From Oryzibacter oryziterrae (GTDB taxonomy: Bacteria; Pseudomonadota; Alphaproteobacteria; Rhizobiales; Pleomorphomonadaceae), in the NCBI RefSeq assembly GCF_021864535.1, contig NZ_JAKJIC010000013.1:62001-126000 (forward strand): a stretch of DNA of 64,000 nucleotides, in the 5' to 3' direction. This document shows, piece by piece, positions 38,918 through 49,269 of this stretch. Numbering within the stretch: the stretch's first letter is position 1; each line of letters begins with the position of its first letter. Under the pieces are notes generated by a model. That model was not told where the DNA came from, searched no databases, and worked only from the letters and a program-made list of their open reading frames with translations. A program made the position numbers and the translations under genes.

Positions 38918-39763
38918 ATGCCCGCTTTCCTGAGCCTTGCCGAGGCCATCGCCACCCATGTGAAGGACGGCGACACCCTGGCCATGGAGGGCTTCACCCA
39001 CCTGATCCCCTATGCCGCCGGGCACGAGATCATCCGTCAGGGGCGCAAGCATCTGACGCTGATCCGCATGACGCCGGACATTCTCTACGATCAGCTGATC
39101 GGCGTCGGCGCCGCCGACAAGCTGATCTTCTCCTGGGGCGGCAATCCCGGGGTCGGCTCGCTGCACCGGCTGCGTGACGCGGTGGAAAACGGCTGGCCGC
39201 ACAAGCTCGCCATCGAGGAGCACAGCCACGCCGCCATGGCCAACGCCTATGAAGCCGGCGCGGCCAACCTGCCCTTTGCCACCTTCCGCGGCTATATCGG
39301 TGCCGACCTGCCCAAGGTGAACCCGAACATTCGCTCGGTCACCTGCCCCTTCACCGGCGAGGTGCTGGCCGCCGTCCCGGCGCACCGGCCCGACGTGTCC
39401 ATCATCCACGCGCTGCGCGCCGACCGGAAGGGCAATGTGCTGCTGGAAGGCATCGTCGGCGTGCAGAAGGAGGCCGTGCTGGCCGCCAAGAAGGCCATCG
39501 TCACCGTTGAGGAGATCGTCGACGATCTCGGCGCGCCCTCTCCCAACTCGGTGATCCTGCCGGGCTGGACGATCACCGCCGTCGTCGCGGTGCCCGGCGG
39601 CGCCCATCCCTCCTATGCCCAGGGCTATTACAAGCGCGACAACGCCTTCTACATCGCCTGGGACCCGATCGCCCGCGAGCGCGACACCTTCCTCGCCTGG
39701 ATCGACGCGCATGTGATGCGGGCGACGCCCGCCGACTTCGCCGCGCGCCGTCCCGCCGCCTGA
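38918..39763 (+). CDS. pcaI: 3-oxoadipate CoA-transferase subunit A
   Basis: The product is 281 aa, the long rhizobial form (the P. putida subunit is about 230). It is a family I CoA-transferase alpha subunit with DGDTLAMEGFTHLIPYAAGHEIIRQ, FSWGGNPGVGSLHR and GVQKEAVLAAKK. With PcaJ it moves CoA from succinyl-CoA to 3-oxoadipate. ATG 38918 follows GGGAGG. It is first in pcaIJ(F) and probably repressed or activated by PcaR. Confidence 0.95.
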   Translation: MPAFLSLAEAIATHVKDGDTLAMEGFTHLIPYAAGHEIIRQGRKHLTLIRMTPDILYDQLIGVGAADKLIFSWGGNPGVGSLHRLRDAVENGWPHKLAIEEHSHAAMANAYEAGAANLPFATFRGYIGADLPKVNPNIRSVTCPFTGEVLAAVPAHRPDVSIIHALRADRKGNVLLEGIVGVQKEAVLAAKKAIVTVEEIVDDLGAPSPNSVILPGWTITAVVAVPGGAHPSYAQGYYKRDNAFYIAWDPIARERDTFLAWIDAHVMRATPADFAARRPAA

Positions 39764-39778
39764 ACCGGAGCTGCCCAG

Positions 39779-40561
39779 ATGAACGCCCCGAGCCTCGGCT
39801 TCACCGCCACCGAGATGATGACCATCGCCGCCGCCCGCGTGCTGCGCAACGACGACGTCTGCTTCGTCGGCATCGGCGCGCCCTCGGCCGCCTGCAATCT
39901 TGCCCGCCTCACCCACGCGCCCGGCATCACGCTGATCTACGAGAGCGGCACCATCGGCACCGAGCCGGACGTGCTGCCGCTGTCCATCGGCGACGGCGAA
40001 CTCTGCGACACCGCGCTCACCACCGTCGCGGTGCCGGAAATGTTCCGCTACTGGCTGCAGGGCGGTCGCATCACGGTCGGATTTTTGGGCGGCGCGCAGA
40101 TCGATCGCTTCGCCAACCTCAACACCACCGTCGTCGGGCCTTATGACGCTCCCAAGGTCAGATTGCCCGGCGGCGGCGGTGCCCCCGAGATCGCCGCCCA
40201 CAGCCGCGAGATCTTCATCACCATGGCCATGGGGTCGCGCGCCTTCGTCGAAAAGCTGCCCTTCATCACCTCCATGGGCCACGGCACCGGCGGCGATCAC
40301 CGGGCAAGGCTGGGGCTGAAGACGCTCGGCCCCACCCGCGTCATGACCGACCGCTGCATCCTGGAGCCCGATCCCGACAGCAAGGAGCTGACCGTGGTGT
40401 CGCTGCACCCGGGCGAAACGCGCGAGGGCGTCGAGGCCCAATGCGGCTGGCCGCTGAAGTTCGCCGCCGATCTCAAGGAGACTCCGGCGCCGACGGCCGA
40501 AGAGCTCGAGGTTTTGCGGGCGCTGCACGAACGGACCAGGCGGGCGCACGCGGGGGGCTGA
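39779..40561 (+). CDS. pcaJ: 3-oxoadipate CoA-transferase subunit B
   Basis: The product is 260 aa. The beta subunit carries the catalytic Glu, here in LIYESGTIGTEPDVLP. FLGGAQIDRFANLNTTVVG and LPGGGGAPEIAAHSREIFITM are family blocks. It starts 16 bp after pcaI. Confidence 0.95.
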   Translation: MNAPSLGFTATEMMTIAAARVLRNDDVCFVGIGAPSAACNLARLTHAPGITLIYESGTIGTEPDVLPLSIGDGELCDTALTTVAVPEMFRYWLQGGRITVGFLGGAQIDRFANLNTTVVGPYDAPKVRLPGGGGAPEIAAHSREIFITMAMGSRAFVEKLPFITSMGHGTGGDHRARLGLKTLGPTRVMTDRCILEPDPDSKELTVVSLHPGETREGVEAQCGWPLKFAADLKETPAPTAEELEVLRALHERTRRAHAGG

Positions 40562-40602
40562 GGGGGCTTTCAGGTGGGGACGTGCTTGTCTTTGCCGTGG
40601 GT

Positions 40603-40731
40603 TACCCCTCTCCCTGTCCCTCCCCCACAAGGGGGGAGGGGACGCGGTGGGAACCGGAGAGCAACCTGGACCCTTTGTCATAACGTCGATGTCATCGTCC
40701 CCTCCCCCCTTGCAGGGGAGGGAGAGGGGTA
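40603..40731. repeat. 129-bp palindromic C/T-G/A-rich repeat between pcaJ and pcaF
   Basis: The ends TACCCCTCTCCCT (40603-40615) and AGGGAGAGGGGTA (40719-40731) are perfect inverted copies. Inside, CCTCCCCCACAAGGGGGGAGG and GTCCCCTCCCCCCTTGCAGGGG repeat the same theme. It could form a strong hairpin inside the pcaIJ-F transcript. Confidence 0.75.
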
Positions 40732-40792
40732 GCGCCCCGGCCCGATCTCCAAGGCTGAACCAGCCATAGATCACACTCAAGGACCCATACCC

Positions 40793-41992
40793 ATGGCCGA
40801 AGCCTATATCTGCGACTATATCCGCACGCCCATCGGCCGCTTCGGCGGGGCGCTGTCCTCGGTCCGGCCCGATGACCTCGGGGCGCGGGTGATTGCTGCG
40901 CTGCTGAAACGCAATCCCGCCGTCGATCCCGCGTTGATCGACGAAGTGGTGTTCGGCTGCGCCAACCAGGCTGGCGAGGACAATCGCAATGTGGCGCGCA
41001 TGGCGGCACTCCTGGCCGGACTGCCGGTGAGCGTGCCGGGCACCACCATGAACCGGCTCTGCGCTTCCGGTCTCGACGCCGTGGGAACGGCGGCGCGGGC
41101 CATCATGTCCGGCGAGATCGGGCTCGCCGTCGCCGGCGGCGTCGAGAGCATGTCGCGCGCGCCCCTCGTGATGGGCAAGGCGGAAAGCGCCTTCCAGCGG
41201 CAGATGACGCTCGAGGACACCACCATCGGCTGGCGCTTCGTCAACCCGGCGATGAAGGCGGCGCATGGCGTCGATTCCATGCCGGAGACCGCCGAGAATG
41301 TGGCGCACGAGCAGGGCATTTCCCGTGGCGATCAGGACACCTTCGCGCTCAGAAGTCAGCAGCGGGCGGCCTCCTCCCGGGATTTCTTTGCCGGCGAAAT
41401 CACCGCCGTCGAGATCGCCGGCAGGAAGGGCGCGGTCACCCAAGTGACCGAGGACGAGCATCCGCGCGCCGACACCACGCTGGAGACGCTCGGCAAGCTG
41501 AAGCCGGTCGTGCGCCCCGATGGAACCGTCACCGCCGGCAATGCCTCCGGCGTCAACGACGGGGCGGCGGCGCTGCTGATCGCCTCGGGCGAGACGGTCA
41601 AGGCGCTCGGCCTCACGCCCATGGCGCGGGTGCTCGGCATGGCCAGCGCCGGCGTGCCACCGCGCGTCATGGGCATCGGGCCGGTGCCGGCCGTCGAGAA
41701 GCTGACCGCGCGCCTCGGCATCGCCGCCAGCGCCTACGACGTGATCGAACTCAACGAGGCCTTCGCCAGCCAGTCGCTCGCCTGCCTGCGCGGCCTCGGC
41801 CTTGCCGACGACGCCGACCACGTCAACCCGCATGGCGGCGCCATCGCCCTCGGCCATCCGCTCGGCATGTCCGGCGCCCGCCTTGCCGGGACGCTGGCGC
41901 GGGCGCTCAAGGTGCGCGGCGGCCGGTTCGGTCTTGCCACCATGTGCGTCGGGGTGGGCCAGGGTGTGGCACTGGCCATCGAACGGGTGTGA
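40793..41992 (+). CDS. pcaF: 3-oxoadipyl-CoA thiolase
   Basis: The product is 399 aa. The catalytic Cys90 lies in [38 protein letters not shown] (His) and MCVGVGQG (second Cys) complete the thiolase set. It splits 3-oxoadipyl-CoA to succinyl-CoA and acetyl-CoA, the last step of the pathway. It is separated from pcaJ by a 129-bp palindromic repeat. Confidence 0.97.
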   Translation: MAEAYICDYIRTPIGRFGGALSSVRPDDLGARVIAALLKRNPAVDPALIDEVVFGCANQAGEDNRNVARMAALLAGLPVSVPGTTMNRLCASGLDAVGTAARAIMSGEIGLAVAGGVESMSRAPLVMGKAESAFQRQMTLEDTTIGWRFVNPAMKAAHGVDSMPETAENVAHEQGISRGDQDTFALRSQQRAASSRDFFAGEITAVEIAGRKGAVTQVTEDEHPRADTTLETLGKLKPVVRPDGTVTAGNASGVNDGAAALLIASGETVKALGLTPMARVLGMASAGVPPRVMGIGPVPAVEKLTARLGIAASAYDVIELNEAFASQSLACLRGLGLADDADHVNPHGGAIALGHPLGMSGARLAGTLARALKVRGGRFGLATMCVGVGQGVALAIERV

Positions 41993-42005
41993 CCTTCGCC
42001 GGCAG

Positions 42006-42923
42006 TCAGTCCCGCCCGGCCGCCTGCCGCGTCTTCTGCATCAGGGCCAGCAGCGGGGCGGCGCGGAAGGCCGGCAGATCGGCCACCCGCACCGAAGTCA
42101 TGCCGACCGCCCCCGACAGATAGGTGGCGCCGAGCGGGATCGAGCGCAGCACGCCCGCCTCGATCTCGTTGGCGACGACGCCCTGCGAGATGAACCAGAT
42201 GGCGTCGGAGGCGAGCAGCAGCCCGCGCCCCAGTGCCAGCGTGCTGGTCTCCACCGCTGCGGCCACGCCGCTCAGCCCGCGTGCACCGAGAAAGTCGTCG
42301 ATCATCTTGCGGATGACGGTGAAGCGGTTGGGCAGCACCAGTGGCGCGCGGCGGATGATCTCGTCGATCGGCGCGCCTTCGAGCGGGTGCCCCGACCGCA
42401 CCACGGCAATGATCGGCTCGTCATAGAGGAACTCGAAGTCGAGCCCCGTGAGTTCGCCCGCCTGCGGCATGCGGCCGATCATCAGGTCGATGTCGCGATT
42501 GCGCAGCTTGGCGAGAAGATAGGGATGCGTGCCGGTCTCGATGGACAGTGTCACGTCCGGCCGATCGGCGATGAAGCGCCCGGCCACTTCCGGAAAGAAG
42601 CGGGTCGACACCGTCGGCAGCAGGCCGACCGACAGCACCTGCCGTTCCGATCCCGGCAGCACCGCGCGCGCTGCCGCGTCGAGACTGGCAAGCGCCTCGC
42701 GCGCATGGCGGCGCACCTGCTCGCCCTCGGCCGTCAGCGTCAGCCGCCGCCCGCTGCGGCTGAACAGCTCGGCTCCGATCAGGGCCTCAAGTTCCCCGAG
42801 CGACTTGGACGCCGCCGGCTGTGACAGGCTCTGCGCCCGCGCCGCCGCCGAAAGGCTGCCGGTGTCCGCGATCTGCAGGAACAGGCGGATATGTCGAAGC
42901 TTGATCGCCGGGTTCATAACCAT
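42006..42923 (-). CDS. pcaQ: LysR-type activator PcaQ
   Basis: The product is 305 aa. The N-terminal helix-turn-helix is IKLRHIRLFLQIADTGSLSAAARAQSLSQPAASKSLGELE, and a LysR substrate-binding domain follows. In Sinorhizobium and Agrobacterium, PcaQ activates pcaDCHGB in response to 3-carboxy-cis,cis-muconate or its lactone, and here it is divergent from that operon. ATG 42923 follows GGAAG; ATG 42917 or a TTG at 42938 are alternatives. The operator overlaps this start region, so autoregulation is likely. Confidence 0.93.
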   Translation of the reverse strand: MVMNPAIKLRHIRLFLQIADTGSLSAAARAQSLSQPAASKSLGELEALIGAELFSRSGRRLTLTAEGEQVRRHAREALASLDAAARAVLPGSERQVLSVGLLPTVSTRFFPEVAGRFIADRPDVTLSIETGTHPYLLAKLRNRDIDLMIGRMPQAGELTGLDFEFLYDEPIIAVVRSGHPLEGAPIDEIIRRAPLVLPNRFTVIRKMIDDFLGARGLSGVAAAVETSTLALGRGLLLASDAIWFISQGVVANEIEAGVLRSIPLGATYLSGAVGMTSVRVADLPAFRAAPLLALMQKTRQAAGRD

Positions 42924-42931
42924 GGGGTTAT
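42916..42931. promoter_or_regulatory. PcaQ operator
   Basis: ATAACC-ATGG-GGTTAT fits the rhizobial PcaQ site ATAACC-N4-GGTTAA apart from the last base and is perfectly palindromic in its half-sites. It lies about 75 bp upstream of pcaD and overlaps the pcaQ start codon. A TATGAT at 42965-42970 may be the pcaD -10 element. Confidence 0.75.
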
Positions 42932-43000
42932 CTTCCAAGACCGATTATCTATTTTTTTTGGCTCTATGATTATGCCACTTTCAAGCCGGGAGGACCAGAG

Positions 43001-43775
43001 ATGTCGTGTCTTGAGCTTGCATGGGGCCATTTGCACTACCGTCTGCAAGGGCCGGAGGCGGCGCCCGTTCTCGTGCTTCTCAATTCGCTCGGCACCGACA
43101 CCCGCATGTGGGACGATCTGGTTGCGGCGATCCCAGGCTACAGGACGCTGTGCCTCGACCAGCGCGGCCACGGCCTCTCGGCGACCCCGATCGCCGATTA
43201 CACCGTCGAGGATCTGGCCGCCGACGTCGTGGCGCTGCTCGACCATCTCGGCATCGACGAGGTCACGGCCATCGGCTGTTCGCTCGGTGGCCTCGTGGCG
43301 CAGGCGCTCTGTCTTGATCATTCCGCGCGCGTGACGGCGGCGGTGTTCAGCAACACGGCGGCGGCCATCGGCAGTGCCGAGAGCTGGTCGGCCCGCATCG
43401 CCATGGTCGACCGCGATGGCCTTGCGGCCATGGCGCCGTCGGTGATGCAGCGCTGGTTCGCCGCCGATTTTGCCGCCAGCCCCGCGGCCCGGCCTTGGGC
43501 AACCCTGCTGGGCCGCTCCGATCCGGAAGGTTACAAGGGCGCCTGCCGGGCGCTGGCGCAGGCCGATTTCCGCCCCCGCGTCGGCACCATCGCCTGCCCG
43601 GCACTGGTGATCGCCGGCTCGGCCGATCAGGCAACCCCGCCCGACCTCGTGCAGGACTTCGCCCGGTCGGTGCCCGGGGCGCTCTTCTCGCTGATCGAGG
43701 GGGCGGGCCATCTGCCGGCCATCGACAATCCCAAGGCCCTCGCCGCCCTGCTGACCCGCTTTCTGGGAGCCGTTC

Positions 43776-43783
<8 letters not shown>
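43001..43783 (+). CDS. pcaD: 3-oxoadipate enol-lactonase
   Basis: The product is 260 aa, an alpha/beta hydrolase. The nucleophile Ser94 lies in AIGCSLGGLV, the oxyanion region in LLNSLGTDTRMW, and the catalytic His in EGAGHLPAIDNP. It hydrolyses 3-oxoadipate enol-lactone to 3-oxoadipate. It is the first gene of pcaDCHGB and follows GGGAGGACCAGAG. Confidence 0.96.
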
Positions 43784-44907
<1,124 letters not shown>

Positions 44908-44910
44908 GCC

Positions 44911-45528
44911 ATGGCGCAAGCTCTCGACTATCTCAAGGAAACGCCGTCGCAGACCGCCGGTCCCTATGTGCATATCGGCCTCGCGCCCGGCGCCGCCGGC
45001 TTCGACATCTATGACCGCGAGCTCGGCTGGGACATTGCCGGCCTGGAGGCATCGGGCGAGCGCATCGAGGTGGAAGGTCTGGTCTTCGACGGGACCGGCG
45101 CACCGGTCAAGGACGTGCTGCTGGAGGTCTGGCAGGCGGACGCCAATGGCATCCATGCCCATCCGGAAGATCCGCGCGCCGCCGAGGTCAGCCCGGGATT
45201 CCGCGGCTGGGGCCGGGTGATCACCAATTTCGACACCGGGCTGTGGGCCTTCAAGACCGTCAAGCCCGGCCTGGTGCCCGGTCGATCCGGCCGCACGCAG
45301 GCGCCGCATCTCAACCTCTGGATCGTCGCCCGCGGCATCAACATCGGCCTCAACACGCGCCTCTATTTCCCCGAGGACGAAGCGCTGCACGCCAGCGATC
45401 CGGTGCTGACGCTGATCGAGCAGCAGCAGCGCCGGTCGACGCTGATTGCAACCAGGACAGCGCCGGGCCGCTACCGCTTCGACATCCGCCTGCAGGGCGA
45501 GGGCGAGACGGTGTTTCTCGACGTCTGA
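44911..45528 (+). CDS. pcaG: Protocatechuate 3,4-dioxygenase alpha subunit
   Basis: The product is 205 aa. It has the same beta-sandwich fold as PcaH (TPSQTAGPYVHIGLAPG, VLLEVWQADANGIH) but lacks the iron-binding Tyr/His set, as expected for the non-catalytic alpha subunit. The gap to pcaH is 3 bp. Confidence 0.96.
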   Translation: MAQALDYLKETPSQTAGPYVHIGLAPGAAGFDIYDRELGWDIAGLEASGERIEVEGLVFDGTGAPVKDVLLEVWQADANGIHAHPEDPRAAEVSPGFRGWGRVITNFDTGLWAFKTVKPGLVPGRSGRTQAPHLNLWIVARGINIGLNTRLYFPEDEALHASDPVLTLIEQQQRRSTLIATRTAPGRYRFDIRLQGEGETVFLDV

Positions 45529-45550
45529 GACGTCTCGTGGGAGAGTGACT

Positions 45551-45587
45551 GCGGCGAAGGGAGCCTCTCTTCGCCGCTTGTTGTTTT
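45551..45587 (+). terminator. Hairpin between pcaG and pcaB (possible attenuator)
   Basis: GCGGCGAAG pairs with CTTCGCCGC and is followed by TTGTTGTTTT, inside the 74-bp gap before pcaB. It could reduce pcaB expression compared with pcaDCHG. Confidence 0.5.
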
Positions 45588-45602
45588 GAAAGGCCTGAGA
45601 AG

Positions 45603-46943
45603 ATGACGAGCCCGGCCCGTTACAGCCTCTATGGAGCCCTGCTGGTCGATCCGGAGACGGCAGACGCCTTCAGCGGCGAGGCCGAGATCGCCACCATGCT
45701 CAAGGTGGAGGCGGCGCTTGCGCGGGTGCAGGCACGCCACGGCGTCATCCCCGCCAAGGCGGCGGAGGCGATCGGCGCCCTGATCGGGCGCGTCCGCATT
45801 GCGCCGGAAGAGATCGCAGCCGGCGCCGCCCGGGACGGCGTGCCGGTGCCGGCGCTGGTGGCGGCGCTGCGCCAGGCGGCGGACGATCCGGAGACTTCGA
45901 GCTGGCTGCATTGGGGTGCCACCAGCCAGGACATCATGGACACAGCGCTTGCCCTGCGCCTGCGCGACGTGATCGCGCTCTGGCGCGCCCGCCTCGACCG
46001 GGTCATCGACGGGCTCGCCGACCTCGCCGAGCGCCATGCCGACCTTGCGATGACCGGACGGACCTATGGCCAGGCGGCGACGCCGACCAGCTTCGGCGCC
46101 CTGGTGGCAAGCTGGGGCCGGCCGCTGCTGCGCCATCGGCAGAGGCTGGACGCGCTGACGCCGGACCTCCTGCGCGTTTCACTGTCGGGCGCCGCCGGCA
46201 CGCTGTCGGTTCTGGGAAGTGCCGGTCCCGGCATACGGGCAGCCCTGGCGGCGGAGCTCGGTCTTGGCGACCCCGGTGCGTCCTGGCACGCCGAGCGCGA
46301 CGGCATCGCCGCCTTCGGCCAGTGGATGGGGGGGCTGACGGCGAGTCTCGCCAAGATGGGCGAGGACCTGCTGGCCCTGACACAATCTGATACCGCCGAG
46401 ATCCGCCTGGCCGGTGCCGGCGGCTCCTCGACCATGCCGCAGAAGCAGAACCCCGTCGCACCCTCGGTGCTGGTGGCGCTGGCCCGCCATGTGCAGGCGC
46501 TGTCGGGCGAGATGACCGGCGCCGTGGTGCACCGTCTGCAGCGCGACGGTTCGGCCTGGTTCTCCGAATGGCTGGCGCTGCCGGATGCGGCGATCGCAAC
46601 GGGCCGATCGCTGACGCTGGCGCTCGATCTCGTGCCGGCGATCCAGCCGGACGCCGAGGCCATGGCACGCCATCTCGCCGGCGGTGGCGGCGTGCTCTAT
46701 GCCGAGGCGCTGACCTTCGCGCTCGCCGAGCGCATGCCGCGCCCGGACGCGGCAAGGCGGGTTGCCGCGCTTTGCCGCAAGGCGCTCGCGGGCGAGGGGG
46801 ATCTCCTCGCTCTTGCGGAGGCGGAGTTCCCCGGCGAAGGCTGGCAGGCCCGCCTCACCGGCCCGGCCACGCTGGGCCTCGCACCAGCGGAGGCGCGTGC
46901 TTTTTCGCTGCAAGTGCAGCGGGAGCGCCCGGCACAGAGCTGA
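45603..46943 (+). CDS. pcaB: 3-carboxy-cis,cis-muconate cycloisomerase
   Basis: The product is 446 aa, of the fumarase/aspartase superfamily: LHWGATSQDIMDTALALRL, the signature GSSTMPQKQNPV and TGRTYGQAATPTSFG. It lactonises the ring-cleavage product to 4-carboxymuconolactone. It is the last gene of the pcaDCHGB operon and convergent with pobA. Confidence 0.96.
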   Translation: MTSPARYSLYGALLVDPETADAFSGEAEIATMLKVEAALARVQARHGVIPAKAAEAIGALIGRVRIAPEEIAAGAARDGVPVPALVAALRQAADDPETSSWLHWGATSQDIMDTALALRLRDVIALWRARLDRVIDGLADLAERHADLAMTGRTYGQAATPTSFGALVASWGRPLLRHRQRLDALTPDLLRVSLSGAAGTLSVLGSAGPGIRAALAAELGLGDPGASWHAERDGIAAFGQWMGGLTASLAKMGEDLLALTQSDTAEIRLAGAGGSSTMPQKQNPVAPSVLVALARHVQALSGEMTGAVVHRLQRDGSAWFSEWLALPDAAIATGRSLTLALDLVPAIQPDAEAMARHLAGGGGVLYAEALTFALAERMPRPDAARRVAALCRKALAGEGDLLALAEAEFPGEGWQARLTGPATLGLAPAEARAFSLQVQRERPAQS

Positions 46944-46963
46944 TCGGCCGGGCGCGCGCGGCC

Positions 46964-48133
46964 TCAGTAGGGCAGGCCGGTGTAATTCTCGGCGAACAGC
47001 TTGCGGGCCGTCTCCGATTGCTCGAGCTGGGCGAGATCGGTCACCTGCATGCGCGTCTCGTAGTCGCTCTGGCCGGGGAAGCGGTGCATCATCATGGTGA
47101 CCGACCAGGAAAAGCGCATGGCCTGCCAGATGCGGGCGAGCGCCTTTTCCGAATAGCGATCAAGGCCCTCGTCGTCCTTGCGCTCATAGTGCGCCTTCAG
47201 CGCCTCGAAGAGATAATGCACGTCCGAGGCGGCAAGGTTGAGACCCTTGGCGCCGGTGGGCGGCACGATATGGCCGGCGTCGCCGCAGAGGAACAGCCGG
47301 CCCCAGCGCAGGGGCTCGGAGACGAAGGAACGCAAGGGCGCGATCGACTTCTCGATCGATGGGCCGGTGACGAGACTGTCGGCGATCGCCTCCGGCATGC
47401 GGCGACGGAACTCGTCCCAGAAGGCCTCGTCCGACCAGGCTTCGACCGTGTCGGTCAGTGGAACCTGGACGTAATAGCGCGAAAGAAGCGGATTGCGCAT
47501 GGAGGCAAGCGCGAAGCCGCGCTCGGTGCGGGCGTAGATCAGCTCCTCATGCACCGGCGGCGTGCGCGACAACAGGCCGAGCCAGCCGAAGGGATAGACC
47601 TTCTCGAACTCGCGTCGCACGGAAGCTGGAATGGTCGGTCGGCTGACGCCATGAAAGCCGTCGCAGCCGGCGATATAGTCGCAGTCGATGCGGTGCGTGA
47701 CCCCGTCCTTGCTGTAGGTGACGAAGGGCTTGTCGCCGGTGACGTCATGGAGTTCCACGTTGTCGGCTTCGGTGATCACGCTCGCGCCGATGGCGTCCTG
47801 CGCGTCATAGAGGTCGCGGGTGATCTCGGTCTGGCCGTAGACCATCACCTGCTTGCCGCAGGCCGCATGAAAATCGACGCGGAACAGGCGTCCGTCGGAG
47901 GCAAGGCAGGTGCCGTCGTGCACGATGCCCTCACGGTCCATGCGCGCTCCGGCTCCGGCGGTGCGAAACAGCTCCACCGCCCCCCATTCGAGAATGCCGG
48001 CGCGAATGCGCGACAGAACATAGTCCCGGCTCTTGCGTTCGAGCACCACGGTGGCGATGCCGGCCTTGTTGAGCAGTTGCGACAGGGTCAGTCCGGACGG
48101 ACCGCCGCCGATGATGGCGACCTGGGTACGCAT
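46964..48133 (-). CDS. pobA: 4-hydroxybenzoate 3-monooxygenase
   Basis: The product is 389 aa, the standard length. Its FAD-binding motifs are GGGPSGLTLSQLL, the CDGFHGVSR region and LFLCGDAGHIVPPTGAKGLNLA. It converts 4-hydroxybenzoate to protocatechuate with NADPH and O2, feeding PcaHG. It is divergent from the AraC-type regulator that follows. Confidence 0.97.
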   Translation of the reverse strand: MRTQVAIIGGGPSGLTLSQLLNKAGIATVVLERKSRDYVLSRIRAGILEWGAVELFRTAGAGARMDREGIVHDGTCLASDGRLFRVDFHAACGKQVMVYGQTEITRDLYDAQDAIGASVITEADNVELHDVTGDKPFVTYSKDGVTHRIDCDYIAGCDGFHGVSRPTIPASVRREFEKVYPFGWLGLLSRTPPVHEELIYARTERGFALASMRNPLLSRYYVQVPLTDTVEAWSDEAFWDEFRRRMPEAIADSLVTGPSIEKSIAPLRSFVSEPLRWGRLFLCGDAGHIVPPTGAKGLNLAASDVHYLFEALKAHYERKDDEGLDRYSEKALARIWQAMRFSWSVTMMMHRFPGQSDYETRMQVTDLAQLEQSETARKLFAENYTGLPY

Positions 48134-48210
48134 GGGGTTCCTCCTCCTCCACGTATTTTCACGGAGGAGATTAGCTGAGCCACCGAGGCTGAAAATGGAC
48201 GGGCCGGATT

Positions 48211-48232
48211 ATGTCTGGTACAAATCGGACAT
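48211..48232. promoter_or_regulatory. Candidate PobR operator between pobA and pobR
   Basis: ATGTC-N12-GACAT is a palindrome containing ACAAATCGGACA (48220-48231). The same 12-mer recurs at 49085-49096, just after pobR. Confidence 0.45.
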
Positions 48233-49076
48233 GAACATGCGCGAGCCGATTCCGGTCTGGCAGCTCTATGGCGAGAACCGGACCTTCCCCGATCTCCTGC
48301 ATATCGAGACCATCCGCGATCGGGCGGTGGGGCTCGACTGGACCATCGCGCCGCATCGCCACCTGCATCTGCATCAGGTCTTCCTCTTGCTGTCCGGCAC
48401 CATCGCCGCCTCCATCGATGGCGTGCCGCATGATCTGACGCCGCCGGTGATCATCAACATTCCCCGCTCGGTCGTGCATGACTTCCGCTTCTCCGCCGGC
48501 ACCGAAGGCTATGTGCTGACCTTGCCGGCCGGCGATTTTCCCGAACTGTTCGATACGGATGCCGAGGCGTCCGCGGGGCTGGGCACGGCCTTCGTCCAGC
48601 CGGCCAGCCAGGATCTGGCCACCCGCTTTGCCGTGATCGATCGCCTGCACGGGACGGAGGCGCCCCTGCGGCGCACCCGGTTGCGGGCCGAGGTGACCGC
48701 GCTCGTCTGTGATCTCCTGATCGGTCGGGAGCAGGATCGCGGCACAACCGAAGCCGGCGACGCGAGACTCCGCGGCTTTTTCGAGCGGGTGCGCGTGCGC
48801 CTGCGCGAACACCTGACGGTGGCCGAACACGCCGCCGCGCTCGGCCTGTCGCCGCGCCATCTGAGCCGCCTCTGCCAGGCAGCGACGGGGCTGTCGGCGC
48901 AGCGCTATGTGGACGAACAGCGGCTGCGCGAAGCCTGCCGGCTGCTGGTCTACACCCGCATGTCCGTGCAAGCCGTGGCCTTCGCCCTCGGCTATGACGA
49001 TCCGGCCTATTTCAGCCGCGCCTTCCAGCGCCGCATCGGCCAGACCCCCACCGCCTATCGCCAGCAGTTCGACTGA
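48231..49076 (+). CDS. pobR: AraC-family regulator PobR
   Basis: The product is 281 aa. An N-terminal cupin (PHRHLHLHQVFLLLSGTIAASIDG) binds the inducer and a C-terminal double helix-turn-helix follows (LTVAEHAAALGLSPRHLSRLCQAATG, LGYDDPAYFSRAFQRRIGQTP). In Agrobacterium-type bacteria an AraC-family PobR activates pobA with 4-hydroxybenzoate. ATG 48231 is chosen because a palindromic site lies just upstream, but ATG 48195, with GAGG six bases before it, is a real alternative. Confidence 0.9.
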   Translation: MNMREPIPVWQLYGENRTFPDLLHIETIRDRAVGLDWTIAPHRHLHLHQVFLLLSGTIAASIDGVPHDLTPPVIINIPRSVVHDFRFSAGTEGYVLTLPAGDFPELFDTDAEASAGLGTAFVQPASQDLATRFAVIDRLHGTEAPLRRTRLRAEVTALVCDLLIGREQDRGTTEAGDARLRGFFERVRVRLREHLTVAEHAAALGLSPRHLSRLCQAATGLSAQRYVDEQRLREACRLLVYTRMSVQAVAFALGYDDPAYFSRAFQRRIGQTPTAYRQQFD

Positions 49077-49157
49077 GTACCCGCACAAATCGGACAGAAT
49101 GTCGCAGGTGGGTGAGCGGCAAGGTGACCGCAGGTGCGGGCCGGAAAGATCCTGGAG

Positions 49158-49173
49158 TTTGTTTCTCAACAAA
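49158..49173. promoter_or_regulatory. CRP/FNR-type palindrome upstream of nnrS
   Basis: TTTGTT-TCTC-AACAAA is a perfect palindrome about 100 bp upstream of nnrS, with the spacing of CRP/FNR-family sites. NnrR, a NO-responsive member, commonly controls nnrS. Confidence 0.45.
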
Positions 49174-49269
49174 TACCGCGCTGCTCGCCCATGCCAAGGT
49201 CCGCGGAGAGACAGGGCCGGTCACCACCCGCCGTCTGTCAAAATCGCGGCTGCAGGGAAGGTGATCATC

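Noticed and set aside
38900-41857. A 985-codon open frame antisense to pcaI, pcaJ and pcaF
   Set aside because: It spans three well-supported genes and a palindromic repeat and has no recognisable domain.
42916-42931. Treating the ATAACC/GGTTAT palindrome as just a coincidence of the pcaQ start codon
   Set aside because: The match to the PcaQ site, the palindromy and the position between pcaQ and pcaD together make chance unlikely, so it is reported as an operator.
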